From the NCBI GenBank assembly GCA_963691655.1, contig OY829326.1, positions 56,971,776 through 57,035,775 on the forward strand: a stretch of DNA of 64,000 nucleotides, read 5' to 3'. The first letter of the stretch is position 1. Each line of letters starts with the position of its first letter. A program made the translations under genes and the position numbers. Shown here in pieces: positions 11,067-22,454 of this stretch. The notes beneath the pieces were generated by a model. The model saw only the letters and a list, made by a program, of their open reading frames with translations. It was not told the DNA's origin and did not search any database. Origin of the DNA: Toxonevra muliebris. Taxonomy: Eukaryota; Arthropoda; Insecta; Diptera; Pallopteridae.

Positions 11067-12264
11067 TTATTAAACGAATTCTATAGTATCGAAGCGCTGT
11101 ACTATTGACTACTGATATGACCCTATACAGGTTAGTTACACTTATTAACCCTTCGATGGGCACCTGGGCTTTTTTAGGCACATTTGGACTTTTTTGTTTC
11201 TTGACAAATCGATCTGAAACTCCATGACTTCTTGCGCCAATGTTTTCTGAGCACAAAAAAAAAATTTGTTTCAATCGGAATAAGTTGATAGAACAAAATT
11301 TTTTTTTATTGTCTCATCCTCTTAAATTACCCCCTGGGCCTAAAAAAGTCCAGGTGTTTATTTTGAATTTGATTTGAGGTTTATTTAGATGCAAAATGTA
11401 ATTTTGGGGTTTAAGGAAAATATATATATAAAAAAACACATACATATAAATTATTGCTACACCTATATGTTTTGCTTATGTAATCATAAACCGTTTGTCT
11501 GATCTTAGTCAAATTTGGTGTAGAGATGTGACCGTATCCCAAAGTGGGCGTGGCATTTTCGCAAAAATCCAATATCTTCGAATATCAAAGTAATAAAACT
11601 TAATATGGAGACTTACTTGTTCTACACCAAACTAATTCTCAAATATTGGCGTATCAACTTTCCCCCACCACCGCTTCCCCCCGCACCTATCCTTACTGAT
11701 AAGAATTTAATGCATTTGATAATTAGCCGCAAATAAAAAAAAAAAATAAGTGATGAAAAAATGATAACCCTAGGATGGCCGCCATGACAAAATTTGTGTC
11801 GATCGGAATATATTGGTAGAACAATTTTTTTTTTTATTGTCTTGACATCGTTGTTTCTTTTTGTGTGTTGGTATTAGCACTTACGCATATATTGTATTTG
11901 AATGTGTTTGTTGTGTCAACAAGAATTATTGAGCTCAATAAAAGAAAAATTTACCAAATTTTATTTCTGTGTTTAAAATATATTTCTTGTTTTTGGTAAT
12001 ATTTTCTTTTGTCTTTATTCAGCCGCATTTTTATGCATAAATTGTGTCTGGTATTATTAACGTATGTTACCATAAATGTGATAGTTGCAAACAATTTGTG
12101 TGCCGCACACATAGTAAAGTTTCTGCACGGGATATCTGCAATGCCTGTCCTCGCCAGGATTGAAATTATTTATTTCACACACATAAGTGTACATACATTT
12201 TTATATATATTGATTAATACAATAAAAGATATGTTTTACCTGAAGTAATAAAAAAAAAAAAGAA

Positions 12265-12325
12265 GATCATCGATCCGAATTATATGCAAGTAGAAAAACG
12301 CATGCTGGTAATTCGGATCGATGTT
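12265..12325. repeat. Inverted repeat CATCGATCCGAATTA / TAATTCGGATCGATG
   Basis: CATCGATCCGAATTA near 12269 is followed about 40 bases later by TAATTCGGATCGATG near 12310, a 15-bp perfect inverted pair able to form a hairpin. The word CATCGATCCGAATTA recurs near 12680 in direct orientation, inside the same TTAA element. Confidence 0.75.
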
Positions 12326-12364
12326 AAAAGTCAATTTTTATCTTAGTATGTTTTCTAAAATGGT

Positions 12365-12780
12365 GCTTATTTTTACCAAATTATAGCAGAATGTTTAGTG
12401 AACAAAACCCTATATAAATTATATAAATATATCTACCAGAACAAAAGTTATTATTGATATAAAATCTGTGGGTTTCTTATATTATTTACTAAGGCTTTGT
12501 ATGAAAATACGCTCACTCTTTGTTTTTTCGCTCACAACTGATTAATTTGAAATAATTGAAATAAGTGTTGCCTACCATTGGAAAGAGAATAATTCTTGTT
12601 CGTTTCGAAAAAAGGACGTAATTCTAAAAAATACCAAAGAAAAGTTATTAGCAAAACAAAAACGAACCGAATTATATACATCGATCCGAATTACCCTCAT
12701 TTACGCTATGCTTTCTGAAAAGATGTTTATTTTTACCAAACTATAGCAGGATGTTTAATGAACAAAACCCTATATAAATT
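12365..12780. repeat. 56-bp direct repeat, about 360 bp apart
   Basis: A segment reading TTATTTTTACCAAA(T/C)TATAGC, then A(A/G)GATG-like sequence, then GAACAAAACCCTATATAAAT occurs at about 12366-12420 and again at about 12726-12780. The copies differ at a few positions. Both lie inside the TTAA-flanked element, suggesting internal duplication. Confidence 0.8.
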
Positions 12781-12892
12781 TTGCGCAATAACATGCTGTA
12801 ATAGGCCACAACTATCGTTTTATTCACTGGGCCTAATAAAGCCCAAGAGGTTATGTTAGCGCCTCCTAAAAAGGTACCCATCGAAGGGTTAA

Positions 12893-13792
12893 CTGCTTTT
12901 GTAATTTCTCTAAATAAGTTGAGATGAGATACCAGATATTTTCGTATGTGCCAGGTCTACGTTCACTCCAACTCACCTCGTCAAAAAAAAAGATAAAATG
13001 TATTTAAATATACCTATATTCTCTCAAATTTAGCATTTTTTTCAACCAATTAGTAATTTAAAAAAAAAAAACCCTTTCCGGAAATTAATGGTATGAAGAA
13101 GAAAAACTGAAAATTAAAACCTATGGAGTATAGTGTTAATTAATTAATAAATAAAAAAAAAACATAAGCTATAATCATAGCATATTTTTAGGCGATTATT
13201 TTTATAGAAACTCGTTTCTGTAATGAAGATAGCAAAATTGAGTTCAAAATTTGTAAAAAAAAAAAAATGTAAAGGTAAAAAATAGATAGAATTGAATGAA
13301 TGAGCTTTAAAGTTTCCGCTTTTTCTTTCAAAATAATTTCTTCAAATTTATCTCAATTTATTACAAAAGATTTCTATATAATGCCAATTAAATTATAATG
13401 TACAGACTTATATATATTTTAATTAGGCATTTAAAAACGAATTACTAATAATGAAAAATTTTCTAGGTGAAAGCGTATAATTAAAAGTTAAATATAAACA
13501 TTTTTTTGTGTTTTCTGTTTGACTTTCCTTTTGTAAAATTTATCAATAAATATTTGTAAATTAAAATAAATGAGGCTGAACATATTTATTTATGAATACG
13601 TTTAAAACATTTACATATTAAATATTTACAAACAAATACCCAATTTAAAGATAACAATTAACTTTATGTACCATACATACATATAGAAATTTTTATATTT
13701 ATTGTTTAAAAAATATGAATATAATTTTTCCATTTCCCTAAATAAATATTTACTTTAAGTATTTAAACTGAATTAAATATTAATTGAAATAT
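12893..13792. other. AT-rich intergenic DNA
   Basis: No gene or mobile element recognised. It forms the 3' flank of the DUF1091 gene on the minus strand. Confidence 0.5.
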
Positions 13793-13798
13793 TTTATT
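13793..13798 (-). terminator. Poly(A) signal AATAAA of the DUF1091 gene
   Basis: Canonical AATAAA on the minus strand, beginning 14 bases after the stop codon of the DUF1091 reading frame. It implies a very short 3' UTR. Confidence 0.7.
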
Positions 13799-13811
13799 CC
13801 ATAATTAAAAT

Positions 13812-14560
13812 TTAAAAGAAGATATTCAATTTTCCTGTTTTTCCACCAACACGCTTCTTTTTTTTCTTCATAAACACTGAACCATTCATAAATGATTTAA
13901 AAAAATATTTCCCCTCGGTGAGCATATGAAATTCGGCCATATAGAAGAGTTCGGGCGTGTATGGCGGAAGCATTTCCGCATCTAAGTAAAATTTATTCAA
14001 AGCAATTATTTGATTCTGAAATTAAAGAAGAAAAAAAGAAATTCACTTTCAATCTGCAAAGTATGTAAAATCAAATTTACTTCTTTTAATGGGCATTTCT
14101 CCGGGAAAAAACTTTTGCCTGCTAGACGAAATTGTTCCACTATAATTTTCACTAAATTATTACTTTGACTAGCCAGCGTTTCACAAGCATTCAGCGTAAC
14201 ATCGAGTAGTGTAATTTCATTCTCACCACGTCGTGGTATTTTCACCATCATTTCAACTTCAAACTCGGAAACGTTTCGGGCAAAAGTTAGAGAGCCATTA
14301 AGTACTTTGTGGCGGTTCATTTTTAGCAAAGCTAAATGCCCACTTACTATGGTTCGATTGACGATCTGATAACTATAAGATATGAAGTCGGTATCATAGG
14401 GACGCTGAAAATTAAGCGTGAAAGTAAAACAAAGTAAGATTTGAAATGCTAAAAATTATTTAAAACTTACCCAACATTGCACGAACTTAAGGAGCATTAA
14501 TGTTATTAATAGTATAAAAAATGCTACTTTGAAACTGTGACCGCTTTTTTGAAGAACCAT
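13812..14560 (-). CDS. Secreted DUF1091-family protein, three exons, 205 residues
   Basis: Exon 1 is 14560-14471 (30 codons, from ATG), exon 2 is 14404-14081 (108 codons) and exon 3 is 14015-13812 (67 codons plus TAA). The introns are 66 and 65 bp with GTAAGT...TTTCAG and GTAAAT...TTTCAG ends, all in phase 0. The N-terminus is a signal peptide (VAFFILLITLMLLKFVQC, about residues 12-29). Mature features include DTDFISYSYQIVNRT, FEVEMMVKIPRRG, the family's L(L/V)DVTLNAC block (about residues 91-99), FFPEKCPLKE before the last junction, and MLPPYTPELF with a GKYFF segment in the last exon. This order and length match DUF1091, a large, fast-evolving fly family of small secreted proteins without an assigned biochemical function. 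Two potential N-glycosylation sites (NRT, NGS) are visible. No stops or frameshifts. Confidence 0.88.
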
Positions 14561-14587
14561 ATTCACTTTCTCTTCTTTCAATGTGAT

Positions 14588-14593
14588 TTTATA
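14588..14593 (-). promoter_or_regulatory. Candidate TATA box upstream of the DUF1091 gene
   Basis: TATAAA lies 28-33 bases upstream of the ATG on the minus strand. At usual TATA spacing the start of transcription would fall almost at the ATG, so either the 5' UTR is extremely short or this is chance in AT-rich DNA. Confidence 0.25.
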
Positions 14594-14599
14594 TTGTAG

Positions 14600-15101
14600 G
14601 AAAAATACTAAACTAAATTAAACAAAACAAAATTGATTTCCCTTTTCTCTATATCATAATTATTTTTTACATTAATTTTATATAAATAATTATATAAATA
14701 TAAAATATTATCAATTAAAAAACTAAAAAAAATAAAAATTTACGCTTCAAAAAATTTATCGGGGTTATTTTTTTGCTATGATATCAGTAGCGTTGTTAAA
14801 ATTGGTTTCAGAAAATATTTATAAAATCTCTCCATCCTTTTTAATATTGCTACCAGTTCCAGATAAATTATTTTGAGAACAAAACTTTTTCATAGCAAGA
14901 ACAAATCTTGAAATCTAAAACAAAACTTTATTTCGCCTGACACCGAAAAATAGATTAGATGCATTTCATTTGGATGCTTCCGTCGTGCTTGTGAAAAAAA
15001 CACGCACTACTCGCTAAAATGTAATAAAAAATTTTCAATGGCAGTGCTTCCAACTCTCATCAATAAGTTTAGAATCTGTTTAGTAAGCTTAAAAGCGAGC
15101 A
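14600..15101. other. AT-rich 5' flank of the DUF1091 gene
   Basis: No coding or repeat feature recognised apart from A/T runs. Confidence 0.45.
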
Positions 15102-15115
15102 ATAAAATCGCCAAT

Positions 15116-15363
15116 ATACTATTCTACTACTACTTTTATGGCACAACAGCCCCTGGAGGACCAAGGCCGAGCATTTTGCACGAATGGAAGGGACCTACAG
15201 TTTTATGCCGAATTCGAACGGCGAAGTGAAAAGCTTTTCATAGGCATTTTTTTACTCTTGGAGGTTTGCCATTGCCAGCCAAGAGGTTGAGCGTGCCGAG
15301 ATATGAACCCGGGCACCTCCGCGTAGCAGTCCAACACACTAACCACTAAACTACGGCGACCAC
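15116..15363 (-). mobile_element. tRNA-derived SINE, 248 bp, 14-bp target duplication
   Basis: On the minus strand the element opens with a tRNA-like head: A box TAGTTTAGTGG (complement at 15343-15353) and a degenerate B box GGTTCATATCT near 15308-15298. The body contains GGCAATGGCAAAC, CGCCGTTCGAATTCGGC and AAACTGTAGGTCCC, and the tail is TAG-rich. It is flanked by ATAAAATCGCCAAT at 15102-15115 and 15364-15377, a perfect 14-bp duplication. The body words are shared with the SINEs at 17408-17687 and 35561-35800, so they belong to one superfamily. Confidence 0.88.
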
Positions 15364-15377
15364 ATAAAATCGCCAAT

Positions 15378-16660
15378 CACTGTTTATTAATTCAACAGAC
15401 AGTGAATGAAAAATCGGAAGCCCTCAGTAATATTTAATTATCTATTATATCAAATCATTTAAAAACGCTTTTAATACAGTGTTACCTTGATATTCTGGGA
15501 TTCGTTTAAACGATTATGAAAAAGTACAGTTATATTTTGATATTGCAAACCAGTGAAAAAATTTAAATGGTCAAAATTTTAATTTTGAATTTTCAGCCAG
15601 TCCGAACAAGTCCATCCGGGGGAGTGACTATATTATACGTGCACTTGAATCCCATCAACACAGTTTCTTGTTTCAAAATTATTCTTGCACCTTGTAATCG
15701 AGATAACGCTGCATATATGAGCAGTTGGATTTTCACCTTCAGGCAATATTTTTGACCTTAAGTTTTCTATAAAAGTGGTTGTCATCTAGGTTAAACATGT
15801 GTTCTATATGTAAACTTGCCTGCATATGGAGAAAATAAATGTCATAAGAACTCTATTTTGGACAGCACTTTTACAAAACCAATCTATTTTCAAAAATCTA
15901 ATATTGACTTACACTGCTTTTGCACGCTCATATAAGAGAAAACATTCCCAATTATGCAAGATTTTAATAATAGAAAATTTTTTAATACATGTATTATTGC
16001 TGCAGCGGAATTGGAATCGCGTCCATGTTCGTTATAGAAAAATAAACTACAACTACCATTTCAAATGTTTGCAAGCATTTCAAATTTTATTCAATAAATA
16101 GGTGTCATTTATCATAAACGTAAAATCAAGTTTATACTATAATTTGTCGAAAGCAATTAAAATATTATTGAAAAATACTACATAGTACGCAAGCTTTATT
16201 TAAAGATTTTTTATAATTACGCTAGTACATACATCTCATTACATTTTTGCTAGGGAATTAGAAACACATAATAACTACGTTTTATTTGCCACGTGCTTCT
16301 AGTTATGTATAACTGGCGAATAAAACAGAGCTATTGTTAGAACATTAACAATTCAAAAAAATATACTTACATATATATATAATTATATATCGCTCATTTA
16401 CTAAAAAAAACTGTAATAACTCAAAACACGCTATTTTGCAGTAAACGCGTTTAAAGTTTTCAATTGACTCCCACTTTGCAGAAAAAAAAACAAACCTTGT
16501 AATTCTCACGCGCAGAATATACAAGATATTACTTAATATGATATTTTTACACAATATGAAGCGTGACATAATGAATAATTCTGCATCATTAACTCAAAAA
16601 TCGTGTTTTTTTTCCTTATGGCAGTCTTTTAGTAACTGAGCGATATGATCTGCAATTAGA
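15378..16660. other. No gene recognised
   Basis: AT-rich sequence with short frames (15567-15755, 15826-16101, 16345-16569) that lack family resemblance, codon bias or splice context. No terminal repeats seen. Confidence 0.5.
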
Positions 16661-16805
16661 TTTTGGATATTTTTCGTGAATTTTGGTCCGACTTTTGGTT
16701 TGCATTTTATTTTCGGACTGCATTTGGTTTAACTCTTGGTCTGAACTTTGGTCTCACTTTTGATCCATATTTCGGCCTAGATTTTGGTCTGAGCTTTAGC
16801 TTAAT
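16661..16805 (+). repeat. Degenerate TTTTGGTCTGA minisatellite, copy 1
   Basis: Repeated 11-18-base units on the theme TTTTGGTCTGA(A/C), such as TTTTGGTCCGAC, TCTTGGTCTGAAC and TTTTGGTCTGAGC. The open frame over it (LTLGLNFGLTF and similar) is a by-product. Related arrays lie at about 18520-18640 and 49500-49790 in the same orientation and at 36350-36475 in reverse orientation. Confidence 0.75.
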
Positions 16806-16979
16806 GGGACATTCCAATTTAAAATCTGAAGAACATTGGTTTATTTTTGAGTTTTTTATAGTTTCAAAAATACTCTCCTAAAATATTAGTGAAAAATTCG
16901 AAACGGTTTACTAAAAAACGATACCTAACGTCCAAAAACAAGTTTTCGAGAAAACAGCTGTGTTAAATTAAAATTATTT

Positions 16980-17740
16980 GGCTTAAAATCATTATTTAAG
17001 GGTTTGAGGGTAGCTGACAAAAGATTTTTAAAATTCAAAATGACGGAAGAATTTTTAAAAATTTATCGGATTCGCCTGAAACTCTATAATCGGGGGATTG
17101 CTGGGGATGCTAAATAGGAATCTGGCATCGACAATTTTTCAAACTCATCGGATTCGCTTAAAACTCGTTACTCGGGGGTTTTCAGGGTGCCTAAATTTAA
17201 ATCTGATATTAAATTCGTAATCGGTGACCTCAAAAAACCCTTAGTAACGAGTTTCAATTGTTTTTAAATTATTCCGCCATATTGGATCCGCCATTTTGCA
17301 TTTTAAAAATCTGGTACCAGATTTGTAATCAGCAACCTCGAAAACCTCCGAGTAACTGATTTCAAGTTAATCAGATAAATTTTTAAAGAATCTATCGCCA
17401 TATTGGACGACCTCGATAGCCTAGTGGATAGTGCACTAGGCTTTCATCTGGGAGTTCGATTCGGGTTCGATTCCCGTCTTCGTCTGGTGGTTAATTTTCA
17501 TAACTTTCATATATTCACTATCAATATGAAGTGTATGGTTGGTAATGGCAAAACCACCAAGCCGATAAAAAATTGCCACACCGCCGTTCGGAATCGGCGT
17601 TAAACTGTAGGTCCAACTATGTGGTATCACAATGGGCCGTTCAGGCCTAAGTGTGTCTCTCGACAGCCACTCCAATCTAACCTAACCATCGCCATATTGG
17701 ATCCGCTCTTTTGAGTTTTGAAAAACTGATATCCGATTCG
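16980..17740. repeat. Degenerate repeats with 'gccatattggatccgcc' theme, split by a SINE
   Basis: Phrases such as CATCGGATTCGC, AAACTCGTTACTCGGGGG, TCTGATATTAAATTCGTAATC and CGCCATATTGGATCCGC(C/T) recur at irregular 100-170-base intervals before and after the SINE at 17408-17687. The block resembles the degenerate repeats at 4500-5470. It is old and diverged. Confidence 0.55.
17408..17687 (+). mobile_element. tRNA-derived SINE, 280 bp, 14-bp target duplication
   Basis: The head has an A box TAGCCTAGTGG (17417-17427) and a perfect B box GGTTCGATTCC (17464-17474), both fitting RNA polymerase III internal promoters. The body includes TGGTTGGTAATGGCAAAACC, TAAAAAATTGCCACA and CGTTCGGAATCGGCGTTAAA. 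The 3' end is AATCTAACCTAACC. ATCGCCATATTGGA flanks it at 17394-17407 and 17688-17701, a perfect 14-bp duplication. It closely matches the SINE at 35561. Confidence 0.9.
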
Positions 17741-18490
17741 TAATCAGTATATTTTTTTCAATCAGAATCGCCAAAAAGACGTTTTCGGTTGTTGAAAATC
17801 GACGGAACTAGCATAGCCCACGCTAACAGAAGGAATGAAGATTATTCTAAAGAAGCACGTACAGCGATCAAAAAAAGCCCAATCAAAGCATCTAAAGAAG
17901 TCGACAGAACTTGAAGACCTTGAGTATGCAAGGATAGCTGACTAAAAATAATTTGCATAAAGAAATCATTTTTTAAATTTTTAAACGTAAGAATTTAAAA
18001 AAACTTTCAACGCGTTTTTCTCAAAATAATTATTTTTTTTTTTTAACTGGTAGGACTTATATTTCGAGTTCTACTGAACTGGTAATAAGTGGAACTTCAA
18101 AAATTGGAACTTAAAAAATTGAAACATTCCCTCGCCTCTTTTTTGCTATAAGAGAAATTCCGAGTAAAAATATGTATTTTTTTTGTGGTTTTGAGAAAAA
18201 AGACTTTAAAAAAAGGAAAAGGGAAAATTTAAATTTTTTGTTGTTCCACTTATAGAGAAAGGTGTAACAGCAAAACCCATTTTTAGTTTGTCTTTATCTT
18301 TATTAAAAAGCTCGGAGTCCATCCTACCACCAAAAATGAACTTTTTTGGAAATGCCCTCTACCACCGCCATCTTGGATTAAAAGTGGGCAAAATGTTTTT
18401 TGCTCTTCAATAAGATACTATAACATCTCTAAGCAATTTTGTAAAGTCAAAAAGTCTACTTTTTCTAATTTTAAACTAGAATCCCCCCTT
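17741..18490. other. No gene recognised
   Basis: AT-rich sequence with A/T runs. No conserved frame or repeat boundary seen. Confidence 0.45.
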
Positions 18491-18499
18491 TTTCTAAAT

Positions 18500-18645
18500 T
18501 TTAATTTAAACTTTGATTTGAGTTTTGATCGGATTTTTAGCCCGAATTTTTATCTGAATTTTGATAAATTTTTCTACTGGTTTGCTTAATTTTCAATCTG
18601 ATTTATAGTCTGGATTTTGGTCTAGATTTTAATCTACATATTATA
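18500..18645 (+). repeat. Degenerate TTTTGGTCTGA minisatellite, copy 2
   Basis: Units such as TTTGATTTGAG, TTTTGATCGGA, TTTTTATCTGAA and TTTTGGTCTAGA run in tandem. The array is more diverged than the ones at 16661 and 49500 but has the same theme and orientation. Confidence 0.55.
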
Positions 18646-21320
18646 ATAGTTAATTGACTTGCCTGCCTAATTGAGCTAAAATGCGAGAACACGCAGATCA
18701 AACGTTCTTCCTTATTTCAACAATCGATATAAGTAAAAATATGGTAAAATAGATGAGAATTGCAAGGCATAACAATCAATGGATAGTATTATTGAAAGGA
18801 ACTATCACTACTGTTCTATATAATAAGTGAAATAATGTCTGACAACGTTGTTTATTGACGAAGGGATCAAATACATAAAACGATAGTTGAATCAAATCAA
18901 GTATGCATTAGCTTCCTACTTTATCCAGTCACTAGAAAAAATCTAAATATGAAATCAATTTTTTGGGATAAAACAAAACTGATTCAAATAAACTTATGTA
19001 CACATGAATTTAAAATAATTAGTATCTTTGAATTCCATAAATTGATGTCTTTATCGAATTATCAGTTAAAGAGAAACTTTATATCGAAATTTCAAATTTT
19101 CACAACACGAATTTCCAAACAAATTTTCAACATTTTCCGAATGATTAGAAAAACAAACAGTTCATTGCTTCTGCATTGATTTATCACTGAAATGTTTTCA
19201 CCAAGAAATAAGTTTTCTTCGTATTTTCAATGCAAATCAATGAAATTCCAACTTCTGCAATGACTATGATAACCAGCAACAACAACATGGACTAACAAAT
19301 AAATAACTTGGCAATAATATTGCAAAACAAATGATGAATGAAAATAATTGAAAGCATGAATTGCTTGAAGCAAATCACTCATCATCCTAAAAAAGTGCAT
19401 CGATGATGAGAAATGCATAAATATTTTAAGCAATTGAAAATTTTAAATAACACAATTATAGTATGTACAAATATCTTACAAAGGAAATGGAAATGAGTAA
19501 ATAAAGTTTTGGAGTTGCGGTTATATGGAAGAACATGAAGGTTTAAATATTTGTATGTAAATATGCACATTTGTACTTACATTTGTGCATATTTATTGAA
19601 TATAGCCAGAAATATAAATAGACAACAAATTTTTATTACAATGAACAGCAACAGCAAATAATTTATAGGTCTCATAAATTTTTTCTACTCTACTCTATTT
19701 TACTCTAGTTCTACGTATACATTGAATTTAAGTATCCATATCTATGGTAATAAACAACAATATGAACAACACTAACCATAGAGACTCTGAAATATAAGTA
19801 CGCATTTTTATAACTACTGACCATAGAACATGAATGCATGCATTTGGATACATCTACAAAATATGTATGCAATATGCACAAATGTAAAACCAAACCAAAG
19901 TAAAGGAAAGTAAAGGCATAAATGGATGGCAATGAAAGCCTTAGATATGGTAGCATTAGTTTGCCTAGTACATAATATTGCTGCCACTTCTAGCAATAAT
20001 GAATAGCCTTCAATAAAGTTGGATGCCATACGTTTCATTTCAATTTAAATCACTGCTGTTGCATGTGTGTGTTTTGTGTATGCTTTAGCCTCATGCTCGA
20101 CTTTTTATTATCGTCATTGTCCTTATGTCATAAACATACACGCACACGCATACTTTATCCTCATACCAGAGAAACAATTTTTGCGTGTATGAATAGCATG
20201 GGTACGTTCTTCTCTGTATGTAGCTAGAGCATTATATGCGCCTATAATGCTGCTATAGAAAGAAAAAACAAGGAAAACTATGATGATCATAGAAAAGTTT
20301 ATAAATTTTATTACAATAGAAAATGTAAAACTTATGAAAGGTTTATTTTTTTTTTTTTTTTTTTTTTTTAATTTTCAGTTATTTTTGCATTCTTTTCTTC
20401 TTTGTACTTGGTCTAACCAAAAGAAAGAAACTATAAAACCAAAGTTGGAAAGGAAAAAGCTCTTGGAAAACAAACGACAACAAGGCACAGAAAAGTATGT
20501 GATAAAATAGTAGTATGTAATGGTAGTAAAAGTAGTGCGTACTATCAACACGAAAGCATAAGATGAAGAAGGAAAAATAATTTTTATGCTATGCAATTTT
20601 AATTCATGCTTTAATTTTTTTTTTCTCATGTTTGAAGTAATTGCAGCAAATGAATTCATTTAGAAATAGTTTTACATGAAACTTTTCTCTACCCTCATAC
20701 TATTTTATACACACACATACGAGAATATATAAACTTGCTTGTCTGTTGAGGCTATTGAGCGCAATATTTTTAATATTTATGTAAATAGGTGTTTGCACGT
20801 ATGTTCGTGTGTTTGTGTTCAAGTTTTAAATTTTAATTAAATATGGAAACTTATTGTAAGACTCATTCTTGTGTTTGTAATGAAAAATTAAGTTCCTTTT
20901 ATAAGCAAAATGGAAGTAATTTTGCCTAGAATTGTTATGGTGACTAGAGTTTTGTGTAATTTAAGAAAAGAGACATGCATCTGTCGGAGTATGTAATTTT
21001 AATATTTTTACTACGAATAACTTTGCAGCTATTAAGTGGTGTACGTGCCTGCAAAGATATATGACTATAAAAACAAACTTATATTTACTTTGGGAAAAGT
21101 CTACACACAATTGAATAAATATCAGGATATATACATAAATGAATAGAAATTCTGGCGCTCTATATCTTTAAAATTAAATGAAGAGTGACCAGCTCTTCGG
21201 CTTTTTAACTCTTTGCTATGATAAGTTAATAAACACGGAAAATCGTTAGGTTCTAGTAACATTTGACTTAAGAAATATAGGAGGTGGAAAATTTCAAGAA
21301 TTTAGCTACTGCTTTAAGGG
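18646..21320. other. Intergenic or intronic AT-rich DNA
   Basis: No supported gene. The region has long T runs (about 20345-20370), scattered ACACAC and GTGTG words and small spurious frames. A strand-wide absence of relics here contrasts with the neighbouring transposon-dense segments. Confidence 0.5.
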
Positions 21321-21461
21321 CTTATACGAGGGTTGCTACTTAATTTTTGAGATAGAATAAGTAAAAACAAATATTTATCATTGAAAATGGCTTTATTGTT
21401 TTTCAAAATATTCTCCTTGAAGATCAATACACTTTTGTATGCGTTTGAACCAATTTTCGAT

Positions 21462-22454
21462 CAGTGGCGTGCCTAGCATTTACTGATGAGGCAAGCCCAG
21501 TGCATTTTTTTTTATCAAACAAAAAATTCTAAAATTGACAATGAGGATGGAATGCTCTAGATCCCGATTGAAGCATTGAAGAAGGAATATGGGAGCTCTG
21601 TTTGGACTTTACCAAGGTTTTTAGACGCGCTAAAATATTACCATTAAAAATACAAAATGAGCATATAAATTCCCTGAATTGGTGAACGTAGAAAGGGCAT
21701 TTTTGGACTTAAATTGATATATGCTCCGCAAAGGTATCATTTAAAAAACAAATCGTTGAGTGATATACTATTTTTTAAACTAAACGATAATTTCTCTTAA
21801 TATAAACCTTATTAATAAAACTGCAAATTATCAAATATAAGAAAATGTCAACGGAATGAAAAAATCCAAATTGCAAAGTAACTAAATGTATGAATGTAAA
21901 TAAGTAAAACTATTATTTGAAAAACCTTGTTTTGCTTCATTTTTATTTGAACCTGAACCGGAACACACTGTTATTTTTTGCTTGAACCTGAACCCAAATT
22001 TATCCGGTTCGAAACTCTGCTAAAAACTAATGGCGAAAAAAAATAGGAGTAAAAGAAAGTGGAGTAAATACTTTCCAAATGCCAAACAAAAACTGAAAGC
22101 CAGCTTTTAAGTTCTATATATAAAATCATACATAGTAGTAGAAAATTGGTATGCTGCTACTTTTTATGGAATCGCACATACTAAAAAAGCTATTGAACTT
22201 CCTATAAGAATAAGCGAGATAGCATGTTATGAAAACATACATTTTCAAATTTTAAAAGCCTCGTAAAAGCCAACTTGATGAACTGCGATAGCATGAATAC
22301 TTGTGTGTATTTTATATAATCCACATTTAATTTTTTATTAGTACATATACGAGCTATTGAAAAACAGGGTAATACAAATAAAAATTTTTAAAAGAAAATT
22401 ATTCTTTCAGTTAAAACAAAAGGCTTTTGGGCTTATATGGACGTACCGCCACTA
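21462..22454. mobile_element. hAT-like non-autonomous element inserted in the mariner C-terminus
   Basis: The insertion is flanked by a perfect 8-bp duplication, TTTTCGAT, at 21454-21461 and 22455-22462. Its ends are CAGTGGCG and CGCCACTA, short inverted repeats with the CAGTG/TAGTG form typical of hAT elements, with a subterminal AAGCCCA word at both ends. Excising the 993 bases plus one TSD copy joins FIEN to ENWFKR within the mariner C-terminus in frame, which confirms the boundaries. The interior has no recognisable transposase. Confidence 0.87.

Larger units (their letters stand above)
11149..12888. mobile_element. 1.74-kb TTAA-flanked piggyBac-like element, non-coding
   Basis: The ends are CCCTTCGATGGGCACC and GGTACCCATCGAAGGG, inverted repeats matching at 15 of 16 bases. 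They are flanked by TTAA at 11145-11148 and 12889-12892. TTAA duplication with CCC-starting ends is the piggyBac superfamily signature. Subterminal GGGCTTTTTTAGGC-like words occur at both ends. The interior carries a 56-bp direct repeat and inverted repeats (separate entries) but no recognisable transposase. The 79-residue frame at 12009-12248 has no family resemblance. Probably a non-autonomous derivative. Confidence 0.8.

Noticed and set aside
12009..12248. 79-residue frame with a hydrophobic start
   Set aside because: It lies inside the non-coding TTAA element and shows no DDD core or cysteine-rich tail of piggyBac transposases.
16663..16881. 72-residue GLxFGL repeat protein
   Set aside because: The repeats come from the TTTTGGTCTGA minisatellite, not from selection on a protein.
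17403..17480. tRNA gene at a SINE head
   Set aside because: A and B boxes are present but the cloverleaf arms are broken and the sequence continues into a SINE body with TSDs.
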